A stretch of DNA of 64,000 bases from CATQHP01 sp965214915 (GTDB lineage Bacteria > Acidobacteriota > Terriglobia > Bryobacterales > UBA6623). Location: positions 496,001 through 560,000 of the forward strand of contig CBDCCP010000003.1 of NCBI GenBank assembly GCA_965214915.1, given 5' to 3'. The notes beneath the pieces are model-generated. The model saw only the letters and a list, made by a program, of their open reading frames with translations. It did no database searches and was not told the origin of the DNA. The translations under genes and the position numbers were made by a program. This document shows positions 53,401 through 62,212 of the stretch, piece after piece; the stretch's first letter is position 1; every line of letters starts with the position of its first letter.

Positions 53401-54387
53401 TCACCCGAGGCTTGCCAGCCGGGAAAACAGGTCGTTGAAGACTGCATCGCGGTTGACATTGTTGGCCACCCGAATATGGTGGCGGCCGGCTGCCCTTTCC
53501 CAACGCATGTCGTCAGTCAGCACGGGGCTCGGCACGATCTCCGAAGGCGCCCACTCGGAGTTGTGCAGCCAGGCAATTGCCGAAATATCCCAGATGACTT
53601 TGGAATACGGAAATCCTCTGTTGCGCCCCTTCGTGCGCAGAGCGGAATACTCGAGGAACTGGCCGTAAAGATAGTCCCCTATGCGCGAGCGCCCGCGCAT
53701 GTTTTGCTCCAGCTCCGGGACCGTCGTCCTCAAGTGCTCGGCGACGTTCTTGGTCGGGATTTGGACGAGGGCAACCCCGCTGTCGAACAGCGCTTGCGAG
53801 GCGATCACATCCTGCCGCAGGTTGAACTCACTCGCCGAAGGCCAGTAGTGCGTGGTCCCTCCGAGCCAGACGACAACGATCTTCTCCTTGATCTTCGGCT
53901 CCATCAGGATGGCCGACGAGACGTTCACGGGGCAGCCGATGGTCAAGACGTAAAGCGGCTCGTCGCCGGGTTTCAGCGCCCTCTCGATCAGATCTCGCGC
54001 GGCGGGGCTCGCAACCGGCCTGTTCTTCCGCTCGAAGAACCGGTTCGAGCCGCGGAATACCGCGCTCTTGTCCGCATCGGGGAAGAAATCCAGCAGTCGC
54101 AGGATCTCCTCATAGCTCTTCTCCATGCCGACGGCGGCGGTTGCCGCGCGATCGTTGACAAATGGCGCGGCATAGATCGCCTCCACCGACATTCGCTCCG
54201 GGGACAGCAAGCTGTAGGCGACGGCGTATTGGTCATCGATCTCGTTGTAGGCGTCGGTGTCGAGTACGGCTCTCAGGCGACCCGGCCCGGGAATGGCGAG
54301 AAGGCGATCGAGGTCGACCGTTTGGGCCTGTGCGGAAACGGCGAGCCCGCCAACGGCGGCGCGTATGAACTTGCGGCGCGAAGTCAC
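53401..54387 (-). CDS. Inosine-uridine-type nucleoside hydrolase, exported
   Basis: A 328-residue protein that probably splits nucleosides into base and ribose. SRRKFIRAAVGGLAVSAQAQ is a twin-arginine signal. The calcium-binding aspartate cluster is D-T-D-A-Y-N-E-I-D-D (VLDTDAYNEIDDQYA). YVLTIGCPVNVSSAI and WDISAIAW carry the other site residues. The start is taken as GTG 54387 directly before the signal; an upstream ATG (54483) would add 32 residues without export character. Periplasmic release of ribose would suit the ribokinase elsewhere in the window. Confidence 0.88.
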   Translation of the reverse strand: MTSRRKFIRAAVGGLAVSAQAQTVDLDRLLAIPGPGRLRAVLDTDAYNEIDDQYAVAYSLLSPERMSVEAIYAAPFVNDRAATAAVGMEKSYEEILRLLDFFPDADKSAVFRGSNRFFERKNRPVASPAARDLIERALKPGDEPLYVLTIGCPVNVSSAILMEPKIKEKIVVVWLGGTTHYWPSASEFNLRQDVIASQALFDSGVALVQIPTKNVAEHLRTTVPELEQNMRGRSRIGDYLYGQFLEYSALRTKGRNRGFPYSKVIWDISAIAWLHNSEWAPSEIVPSPVLTDDMRWERAAGRHHIRVANNVNRDAVFNDLFSRLASLG

Positions 54388-54530
54388 TGCGGTCGGTGCG
54401 ATGTTAGCACAGAAGAATGGGGCGCGTTGAACGTCCGCAGCCGGCAGTCCGGCGCTCAGAAAAGCGCGTCTTCCCTTCAGCAAAGCGGTTGCGCTACCCT
54501 TCGATTGGACATCCTGAAGGGGGATAGCGC

Positions 54531-57509
54531 GTGTTTTTAACCCACGGCCTTTGTTTGCATTTTCAGTTCCGCCGCGCGGCCCTTGCGGCCTGCGCCGGTC
54601 TCGTTTGCGGCTTGCTGCCGGCGCAGCAACTCGAGCCGCCGCAGACGGGAGCTACGGCAGCGGCGACAGCCGACTTCATGGACAATTTCACTTGGCATCC
54701 CGGCGGGACCCGCGAGGCCGACATGTGGCAGGCGCTGATTCTGTTCGGCGTCGGCGACCCGGCCGGCGAATCGTGGGACGGCAGTTTGTCCATTCGCGGC
54801 GGCGAGATCCTCGGCATCGACGCGCACCGGCAGGAACCGCCCGACCGCATCCTGTCGCAGGGCGGCTGGAAACTGCGCACGCAGCCGGTACGGGTCATGC
54901 TGCGCTCGACGGTAGTGCCGCAGCCGGTTCCCGGTTTCCGCGAGGCGGTGTTGGCCAAAGGCTTGTGGGTGCGCGGCAGCGGCAACGGCGCGACCGAAGT
55001 CTCGGTGAGCACCGCCCAGGGCGATTTCAAGTTCAAGCCGATGGCGATGGAGTTCGGCCCATGGACCCGCGTTCTCGACGGGCGCGTTGCGCTGCAGCGC
55101 ACGCCGCCGGCGACCGATCTTTCGGGAACCGAGCTTCGCCAGCACGACTCGCCCGCCATCGCGGCCGATGCCGAGGGCAACCTGTTCACCACGTGGTACA
55201 GCTACCACGACCGCCGCGAGGAACTGAACTTCCGCCGTTACCACGAGGGCCGCTGGTCGCGGCTGATCCCCGTCGGACGCGCTGCCGAAGACCTCTGGCG
55301 GCCGCAGATCGCAACCGACGCCGGCGGCAAACCCTGGCTGATCTATGCGCAGCGCCCGCCCGCCGACGGCCCCGGCAACTGGGACATTTACGCGATGGCC
55401 TGGGAGGACGACGAATGGGGCCGCCAACACCGTCTCAGCGGCAACCCGCTGCCCGACATCGAGCCGCACGTTGCGCGCGCCGGCGACGGAACCCTCTATG
55501 TCGTCTGGCAGTCGATGGTCGGACGCCATTCGCAGATTCGACTCAAATACCTGCGCGGCGAGCGTTGGTCGGAAACGGTATCCGTGACCAACACGACCGC
55601 CAACAACTGGGCGCCGGCGGTTGCCGCCGGAGCGGACGGCGCGGCTTGGATCGCCTGGGACCGCTATACCGCCGCCGGCGGCTACGACGTATTTGTGCGC
55701 AGCTTTTCTCCGGCGGGCGGCTTGGGCGCCGAAATACCGGTCGCCTCGACCTCGCGATTCGAAGCCCATGCGAGCATCGGCGTCGACAAGCAGGGCCGCC
55801 CCTGGGTCGCCTGGGAAACATCGGGTGTCAACTGGGGCAAGGACCTCGGGCGCGGCCTGGGCGACCGCCAGCCGGGCACGCCGCTGGGCGCGGCCCGGCG
55901 CATCGAGCTCGTCTGTTACGACGGAGGCCAATGGAAAGCTCCCGCGCCCGTCGCCTTCGACGACCCGTTGGCGCCCGGCTCCACCGGAGAAAGCCGCCCG
56001 CAGCTTTTCTTCGACCCCGACGGCAATCTGTGGATGTCGTTCAAACGCCGCTACAGCCGCCGCTCGTACCGCCCCACGAGCTACTGGGAATCCTTCCTGA
56101 CCCGTCTCGACGGCCGCCGCTGGAGCGACCCGCTGACGCTCCCCCTGAGTTGGGCGCGCAAGAGCACGCGCATGGGCATGACCGCCGCCGGCGGGCGCCT
56201 GTGGGCCTTCTGGCCGAACGAAAGCCGCCGCTGGGCCTTCGCCAGCCGGCCGCGGCTGAACCGCGTGATGGCCGGCTCGCTGGAGTTGCCGGGGCCGGGC
56301 GCGCCCCCGCGCCTGACTCCTTACCGCCCCGCGCCGGGAGAGCGGCGGCCGAGCTCGCACCCCAATGAGGCCGCGGACGTGCGTTTCATCCGCAACTACC
56401 GCACCGAGCACGCCGGCGAAACGCTGCGCATCGTGCGCGGCGATTTGCACCGCCACACGGAACTCTCCCAAGACGTGGGCGGCATCGACGACGGCTCGCT
56501 GCCCGAGTTTTACCGCTACATGATCGACGCCGCAGAGATGGACTTCGGCGCATCGACCGACCACCAGGCCGGCGGCACGGACTTCTGGAACGCCATGACC
56601 CAGAAGATGGCCGACATGTATCACTTCCCCGACCGCTTCTCGACGCTCTACGGGTACGAGCGCAACCCGGGCAATCCGTTCGGCCACCGCAATATGATCT
56701 ATACGCACCGCAACTATCCGATCGTGCCCTTCTTCATTCCCGCGCACCCCAGGTTTCTATTGCCCGACAGCCCCGACGGGGAACTGTTGACCTTCAGCTC
56801 GATGGGCTTCGGCAGCGGCGTGCGCAACGAGACCAGGCTGCTCTACGACGTGGCGAAGAAAACGAACGGCTTGGCGATTCCGCACACTTCCGGCACCAGT
56901 TCGATGGGCACCGATTGGCGCGACAACGACCCGGACGTCGACACGGTCGCCGAGATCTACCAGGGAGCGCGTCAGAACTACGAGCACAAGAACGCCCCGC
57001 GCGGCATCCGCGACGGAGAGGAAGCCGACGCCGCCGGCGGATTCCAGCAACCCGGCATGCTGTGGAACGCCTGGAGCAAGGGTTACAAGATCGGCGTCAT
57101 CGCCAGCTCCGACCACTACTCGACGCACATCTCCTATGCGCTGGTTTATACGCCGGACACAGGCCGAGAGTCGATCCATGACTCGATCCGCAAGCGCCGC
57201 GCCTACGGCGCAACCGACAACATCGTGCTCGATTTCCGTATGGGCGCCGCCTTCATGGGCGAAGAGATCGCCGCCGCCGGGCCGCAGCGCATTCGCCTGC
57301 GCGTCCGGGGAACGGACAAGATCGCGGCGATCCATCTGATCCGCGACGCCGCATATATCTACAAGGTCGAGCCGGACCGGATCGAAGCCGAGTTCGAGTA
57401 CCTCGACGCCGAGGTCGGCCCGGGCAACCACTGGTATTACGCCCGCGTCGAGCAAGCCGACGGCGAGCTCGCCTGGTCAAGCCCGATATGGATCGCGCAG
57501 GGAGAGTAG
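54531..57509 (+). CDS. Large secreted PHP-domain metallohydrolase with propeller-like N-terminus
   Basis: A 992-residue exported protein. A signal peptide (AALAACAGLVCGLLPAQ) is followed by about 550 residues of BNR/sialidase-like repeats (SPAIAADAEGNLFTTWYSY, RPQIATDAGGKPWLIYAQR, APAVAAGADGAAWIAWDRY). The C-terminal third is a PHP-type domain: RGDLHRHTELS (Asp638, His640, His642), GASTDHQAGG, IPHTSGTSS and VIASSDHYSTH supply metal ligands. DUF3604-type and CehA-type proteins look like this. The substrate is unknown. The neighbouring nucleoside hydrolase is divergent and the broken metallohydrolase at 50834 has the same plan. Confidence 0.85.
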   Translation: MFLTHGLCLHFQFRRAALAACAGLVCGLLPAQQLEPPQTGATAAATADFMDNFTWHPGGTREADMWQALILFGVGDPAGESWDGSLSIRGGEILGIDAHRQEPPDRILSQGGWKLRTQPVRVMLRSTVVPQPVPGFREAVLAKGLWVRGSGNGATEVSVSTAQGDFKFKPMAMEFGPWTRVLDGRVALQRTPPATDLSGTELRQHDSPAIAADAEGNLFTTWYSYHDRREELNFRRYHEGRWSRLIPVGRAAEDLWRPQIATDAGGKPWLIYAQRPPADGPGNWDIYAMAWEDDEWGRQHRLSGNPLPDIEPHVARAGDGTLYVVWQSMVGRHSQIRLKYLRGERWSETVSVTNTTANNWAPAVAAGADGAAWIAWDRYTAAGGYDVFVRSFSPAGGLGAEIPVASTSRFEAHASIGVDKQGRPWVAWETSGVNWGKDLGRGLGDRQPGTPLGAARRIELVCYDGGQWKAPAPVAFDDPLAPGSTGESRPQLFFDPDGNLWMSFKRRYSRRSYRPTSYWESFLTRLDGRRWSDPLTLPLSWARKSTRMGMTAAGGRLWAFWPNESRRWAFASRPRLNRVMAGSLELPGPGAPPRLTPYRPAPGERRPSSHPNEAADVRFIRNYRTEHAGETLRIVRGDLHRHTELSQDVGGIDDGSLPEFYRYMIDAAEMDFGASTDHQAGGTDFWNAMTQKMADMYHFPDRFSTLYGYERNPGNPFGHRNMIYTHRNYPIVPFFIPAHPRFLLPDSPDGELLTFSSMGFGSGVRNETRLLYDVAKKTNGLAIPHTSGTSSMGTDWRDNDPDVDTVAEIYQGARQNYEHKNAPRGIRDGEEADAAGGFQQPGMLWNAWSKGYKIGVIASSDHYSTHISYALVYTPDTGRESIHDSIRKRRAYGATDNIVLDFRMGAAFMGEEIAAAGPQRIRLRVRGTDKIAAIHLIRDAAYIYKVEPDRIEAEFEYLDAEVGPGNHWYYARVEQADGELAWSSPIWIAQGE

Positions 57510-57759
57510 GGGGCCGTCGCACCGGCCCTTTCGCGCACTCGAAATACGCATGAGGCCGATCCGAACCGTCCGACGCCGCCGGCTTCGGCTGGGCGCCTGC
57601 GAGACAATTTCGACGAGTGGCGCATCCATTCGCGGAACGTGGTATATAAGTAGGAGGCGTAGAATGCGGGGCGAGCGCCTCGCGCGGCAAGGAAACGGAA
57701 ATTACCAGGCTCGGGGCCGCGGGCGGCCGGACGCCGCCGGGCCCGGAGAGGAGCGCACG

Positions 57760-59790
57760 ATGGCTACTTCGGTTGGAACCCTCACTCCCCTTTATCTGGA
57801 GAAAGGAGACGCGCATCCGCCGGAGTTTCCCTATCCCGGCATCGCCACGACTTCGGACGGCGCCGGCGCCGTCGTCTGGGTCGAGACGCGCATCTGCCAG
57901 GGCGCCTGCGCGTATCCGATCACTTCCTCGACCACCATGGGCGGCGGTTTCGAATCCGCCGTGGCCAACGGGCAAAAGAATCTCTGGGGCGAAAAGCTCG
58001 TTTTCATCGAGCCCGAGTCCGAGCACAGCGCGGCGACGACCTGCGAAGGCTTCGCGGTCTCCGGCGGACGGGTGACGAACTTCACCTCCGGCCAAGGCCT
58101 CGTGCTGATGAAAGAGGTGCTGTTCACGATTTCCGGCAAGCGCCTGCCGATCGTCTTTCACATCGGCGCCCGCGCGCTGACGTCGCATTCGCTGAACGTT
58201 CACGCCGGCCACGACGACGTGTACTCGGTGTCGGACTGCGGCTGGGGCATCCTCTACGGCCGCAACGCCCAGGAAGCCGGCGACCTGGCCTTGATCTGCC
58301 GCCGCGCCGCCGAGGATTCCGAAACGCCGTTTCTCAACGTGCAGGACGGCTTCCTGACGACGCACACGATCGAGAACGTGCGTCTGGCCGAGCCGGAGAT
58401 GATGAAGCATTTCGTCGGCGACCCCAATCAGCGGCTGCGCAACCTGATGAATCCCGCGATGCCGGTGATGTCCGGCGTGGTGCAGAACCAGGACTCGTAC
58501 ATGAAGGGCAAGATCGCCCAGCGCCACTACTACGACCAGGTCATGCCGGCCATCGAGAACGCGATGGAGGAATTCTATGCGCTCACCGGCCGCCGCTACG
58601 GCGCGGTGATGCCCTACCGGCTGGAAGACGCCGAGTACGCCATCGTCGGCTCCGGCGGCATGATGGAGACCGGCGAGGCCGCCGTGGACTGGGTGCGCGA
58701 CAACATGGGCATCCGCGTCGGCCTGCTGCACATCACCGCTTTCCGCCCCTGGCCCGGCCGCCATATCGTCGAGGCGCTCAAGCACTTGAAGGCGGTCACC
58801 GTCATCGAGCGGCTCGACATCCCGATGCAGCAGTCCAACCCGCAGCTTTGCGAGTTGAAGGCGTCGTTCGCCGACGCGCTCAACGCGGCGCCCGGTTATC
58901 CGCAAATCGACAGGATGCCCAAGTTCTACGGCGGCTCGGCGGGACTGGGCAGCCGCGACGTGCGCGCCGGCGACTTCATCGCCATTGTCGAGAACATGGT
59001 GAGCAAGGCGCCGCGCCATTACTTCAGCATCGGCATCAAGCACCCTACCGCGCTGGAGCCGCCGACCGATCCCGACGTGCGCACCCCGGGCTCGTTCTCG
59101 ATGCGCGGCCATTCGATCGGCGGCTACGGCTCGGTCACGACCAACAAGGTCATTGCCACGATCGCCGGCGAAGCCTTCGGTATGGACGTGCAGGCGTACC
59201 CGAAATACGGCTCCGAGAAGAAGGGCCTGCCGACCACTTACTACCTGACCATCGCCAAAGAGCACATCCGCACGCATTCCGAGCTCAATCACGTCGAGTT
59301 CATCCCCATGAACGACGTAAACGCGTTCAACAACGGCAACCCGCTGGCGGGTCTCGCCGACAACGGCAAGGTTTTCGTGCAAAGCCCCGACACCGACCCG
59401 GTCAAGGTCTGGGCCTCCGTCCCCGCCTGGGCGCGCAACCGCATCCGCGAGCACAAAGCCCGGCTGTTCGCCCTCGATACGGTGGCCATCGCCCGCGACG
59501 TGGCCAGCGAGGCCGACCTGCAGCAGCGCATGCAGGGCATCGTGCTGCTGGGAGTCTTCTTGAAAGTGACGCCTTTCAGGCAAGCCTCGCAAATCAGCGA
59601 CGAAGACCTGTTCAGGAGCGTCGAGAATTCGCTGCGCAAATACTTCGGCAAGCGCGGCGAGCGGGTCGTGCAAGACAATTTGAAGGCGGTGCATCGCGGC
59701 TATTCGGAAGTTATCGAGATTCCGCGCCGCGTGATGGACGCGACCGAAGCCCAAGACCAGATAGACGGAGCAATGAGGATCATCCAATGA
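57760..59790 (+). CDS. Pyruvate:ferredoxin oxidoreductase, N-terminal half (alpha-gamma domains)
   Basis: A 676-residue protein equal to domains I-III of single-chain NifJ. Domain I has WVETRICQGACAYPITSSTT and IEPESEHSAATTCEGFA (pyrimidine-side thiamine diphosphate binding). Domain II starts near YRLEDAEYAIVGSGGMMETG. The gamma domain has RGHSIGGYGSVTTNKVIA. With the next gene it converts pyruvate plus CoA to acetyl-CoA, CO2 and reduced ferredoxin. ATG 57760 follows GGAGAGGAG. ATG 57664, with a fine AGGAGG, is in frame and would add 32 Arg/Gly-rich residues. TATATAAG occurs upstream at about 57642. Confidence 0.9.
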   Translation: MATSVGTLTPLYLEKGDAHPPEFPYPGIATTSDGAGAVVWVETRICQGACAYPITSSTTMGGGFESAVANGQKNLWGEKLVFIEPESEHSAATTCEGFAVSGGRVTNFTSGQGLVLMKEVLFTISGKRLPIVFHIGARALTSHSLNVHAGHDDVYSVSDCGWGILYGRNAQEAGDLALICRRAAEDSETPFLNVQDGFLTTHTIENVRLAEPEMMKHFVGDPNQRLRNLMNPAMPVMSGVVQNQDSYMKGKIAQRHYYDQVMPAIENAMEEFYALTGRRYGAVMPYRLEDAEYAIVGSGGMMETGEAAVDWVRDNMGIRVGLLHITAFRPWPGRHIVEALKHLKAVTVIERLDIPMQQSNPQLCELKASFADALNAAPGYPQIDRMPKFYGGSAGLGSRDVRAGDFIAIVENMVSKAPRHYFSIGIKHPTALEPPTDPDVRTPGSFSMRGHSIGGYGSVTTNKVIATIAGEAFGMDVQAYPKYGSEKKGLPTTYYLTIAKEHIRTHSELNHVEFIPMNDVNAFNNGNPLAGLADNGKVFVQSPDTDPVKVWASVPAWARNRIREHKARLFALDTVAIARDVASEADLQQRMQGIVLLGVFLKVTPFRQASQISDEDLFRSVENSLRKYFGKRGERVVQDNLKAVHRGYSEVIEIPRRVMDATEAQDQIDGAMRIIQ

Positions 59791-61388
59791 GCACACATGT
59801 AAACGGAGCGCCCGACCAGGCGCTGATTAACGATTTCCGCGAAAACGTCGTCGATATCGCCGACTTCAACGAAAGGGTCGTCGGCGCCTACAACAACGGC
59901 ACCGCCGAAATCGGTCTCGAGGCCGATATCCAGGTCTCGCGCAGCGTGATTCCGGCCGGAACCGGCGCGCTGCGCGACTTCAGCTATATCGCGCCGGAGA
60001 TACCCGAGTTCCTCTCCGACAAGTGCGTCGGCTGCATGGACTGCGTGACGCAGTGCCCGGACACGGCTATCCTGGCCAAGGTCATCGAGCCGGAAACGCT
60101 CGAAGACCAGCTCGCCGGCATCGAAAACGAAGCCGCGCGCGAAAAAATGAACGAACAGTGGACCGAGACCAATAAATACTGGAAGGTCCGCGAGCGCAAG
60201 GGCCTCGGCGGCGGCAAGTTCGGCATCTTCATCGACCCGACCAAGTGCAAGGGCTGCGCCGAATGCGTCGATGCCTGCGGCGACCACGACGCACTGAAGA
60301 TGATCGTCAAGAACGGCGAAAACATGGAGTGGTATCAGAACGCCTTCCACTTTTTCAATCAAGCGCCGAACACGCCGCGAAAGTTCATCAACGAAAGAGC
60401 GCTGGCCGACATGATGCTGTCCGACGACTCTTTGCTCTACGTCGGCGGCGCAGGTTCGTGCATGGGCTGCGGCGAAGCGACGGCGCTGCGCATGATGCTG
60501 GCCGCAACCGGCTTCGTTTACGGCAAGGAAAACGTCGGCATCGTCGCCGCGACCGGCTGCAACACGGTCTACACTTCAACCTATCCCTACAACCCGTACC
60601 TCGTCCCCTGGACGAACTCGCTCTTCGAGAATGCGCCGGCGGACGCCATGGGCGTGCGCGCCAAGTGGGATCAGAACGGCTGGAGCGACAAGCGCCTGTG
60701 GGTGATCGGCGGCGACGGCGCGATGCTCGACATCGGCTTCCAGTCGCTCTCGCGCATGCTGGCTTCGGGCATGGACATCAAGGTGCTCGTGCTCGACACG
60801 CAGGTTTACTCCAATACCGGCGGCCAAGCCTCGACCGGCTCCTATATGGGCCAGAACGCCAAGATGGCCACGCACGGGAAAGACATCCACGGCAAGACCG
60901 AGAACCGCAAGGAGATCGCCAATATCTGCATGATGCACAAGGATGTCTATGTCGCCCAGACGACCTGCGCGCACACCAACCACTTCTACAAGGCGATCAT
61001 GGAGGCGAACGAGTACCCGGGGCCGGCGATCGTCAACGTCTTCACGACGTGCCAGCCCGAGCACGGCGTGGCCGACGACATGGCTTACCATCAGGCCAAG
61101 CTCGCCGCCGACTCGCGCACTTTCCCGGTGTTCATCTACGATCCGCGCAAGGGCGAGCGCTTTCGCGAACGCCTCAGCCTGGTTGGCAACCCGAATGTCA
61201 AAGCCGATTGGTACGTCCATCCGAAGACGAAGGAAGAGATCAATTTCTGCTACTTCGCCAAGACCGAAGGACGCTTCGCCAAGCACTTCGACCGGGAAGG
61301 AAATCCGTCGTCCGACATGCTGGCCGCGCAGCAAGACCGTCTGGAGAACTGGCGCCTGCTGCAAGAGCTGGCGGGCATTCGGCAGTAG
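59787..61388 (+). CDS. Pyruvate:ferredoxin oxidoreductase, C-terminal half (ferredoxin and TPP-binding domains)
   Basis: A 533-residue partner overlapping the previous gene by ATGA. The N-terminal part has two [4Fe-4S] motifs, CVGCMDCVTQCPD and CKGCAECVDACGD. The third, proximal cluster is served by SCMGCGEA and ATGCNTVY. GGDGAMLDIGFQSLSRML with LDTQVYSNTGGQASTGSY binds thiamine diphosphate and magnesium. Together the two proteins total 1209 residues in NifJ domain order. Substrate could also be another 2-oxoacid, but YPYNPYLVPWTNSLFENAP is typical of the pyruvate enzymes. Confidence 0.92.
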   Translation: MSTHVNGAPDQALINDFRENVVDIADFNERVVGAYNNGTAEIGLEADIQVSRSVIPAGTGALRDFSYIAPEIPEFLSDKCVGCMDCVTQCPDTAILAKVIEPETLEDQLAGIENEAAREKMNEQWTETNKYWKVRERKGLGGGKFGIFIDPTKCKGCAECVDACGDHDALKMIVKNGENMEWYQNAFHFFNQAPNTPRKFINERALADMMLSDDSLLYVGGAGSCMGCGEATALRMMLAATGFVYGKENVGIVAATGCNTVYTSTYPYNPYLVPWTNSLFENAPADAMGVRAKWDQNGWSDKRLWVIGGDGAMLDIGFQSLSRMLASGMDIKVLVLDTQVYSNTGGQASTGSYMGQNAKMATHGKDIHGKTENRKEIANICMMHKDVYVAQTTCAHTNHFYKAIMEANEYPGPAIVNVFTTCQPEHGVADDMAYHQAKLAADSRTFPVFIYDPRKGERFRERLSLVGNPNVKADWYVHPKTKEEINFCYFAKTEGRFAKHFDREGNPSSDMLAAQQDRLENWRLLQELAGIRQ

Positions 61389-61480
61389 CGGGGGCGCGTC
61401 TCTTTCGCAACGGTTCGTCTCCGGGGCGCCTCGTCGAGCATTGCGCCGGCCTCTTTCGGCCGCTGAGGGAACGATTGTAG

Positions 61481-62212
61481 ATGCGCATTCGAGTACTCTT
61501 CTTCGGGCAGCTCAAAGATATCGTCGGATGCTCCGAAGAGACGATCGAATTGCCCGCAGGCTCGTGCGTTGAAACGGCGTTCCGGCATTATGCGTCTCAG
61601 TTTCCGAGACTGGGCGCAATGGCCGGCAGCATCGCGGTGGCGCGGAATCGGGAGTTTTCGGCGCCGGACGTCGGCCTCGAGGCCGGCGACGAGGTCGCGC
61701 TGATGCCGCCCGTGAGCGGGGGGGCGTCATTGCCGGCCGTCAGAGAGTGCGCCGACGCCTACTTTGCCGTTACCGCCGATCCGATCGACAGCGCCGCGCT
61801 TGGCCGCCGCATCCAGAGTGGCGGGGATGGCGCGCTACTCACCTTCGAGGGCGTGGTCCGCGACAATTCGAAGGGCCGCAAGACCCGTTATCTCGATTAC
61901 GAATGCTATGTCCCCCTTGCGCTGAACACGATCGAAGAGGTCGGGCGCGCCGTGCTGGAGCGCTTCGACGCGCGGCGCATCGCCATCGTCCACCGCGTGG
62001 GGCGGCTCGCCATTCGTGAAGTCAGCGTATCGATCGTCGTCGCTGCCGCGCACCGGCGGGCCGCTTATGAGGCAAGCCGCGCAGCGATCGATACCGTCAA
62101 GAAACGGGTCCCGGTTTGGAAGAAAGAGTATTTCGAGGACGGCGAGGTCTGGGTCGAAGGGCAGTGGGACGACGATATTCCGCGGCCGGCCGGAGCAGCC
62201 GAGACGTCGTGA
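61481..62212 (+). CDS. Molybdopterin synthase fusion MoaD-MoaE
   Basis: A 243-residue fusion of both molybdopterin synthase subunits. Residues 1-81 are MoaD (ubiquitin-like, VRVLFFGQLKDIVG-type start, ending PPVSGG at 76-81). Residues about 88-230 are MoaE (TFEGVVRDNSKGR, LDYECYVPLA, IVHRVGRLAI, KKRVPVWKKEYFEDG with the catalytic lysine region). MoaD normally needs a free C-terminal Gly-Gly as thiocarboxylate; here it is internal, so cleavage is probably required, as known for mycobacterial MoaX. The stop overlaps the next GTG start. Confidence 0.92.
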   Translation: MRIRVLFFGQLKDIVGCSEETIELPAGSCVETAFRHYASQFPRLGAMAGSIAVARNREFSAPDVGLEAGDEVALMPPVSGGASLPAVRECADAYFAVTADPIDSAALGRRIQSGGDGALLTFEGVVRDNSKGRKTRYLDYECYVPLALNTIEEVGRAVLERFDARRIAIVHRVGRLAIREVSVSIVVAAAHRRAAYEASRAAIDTVKKRVPVWKKEYFEDGEVWVEGQWDDDIPRPAGAAETS

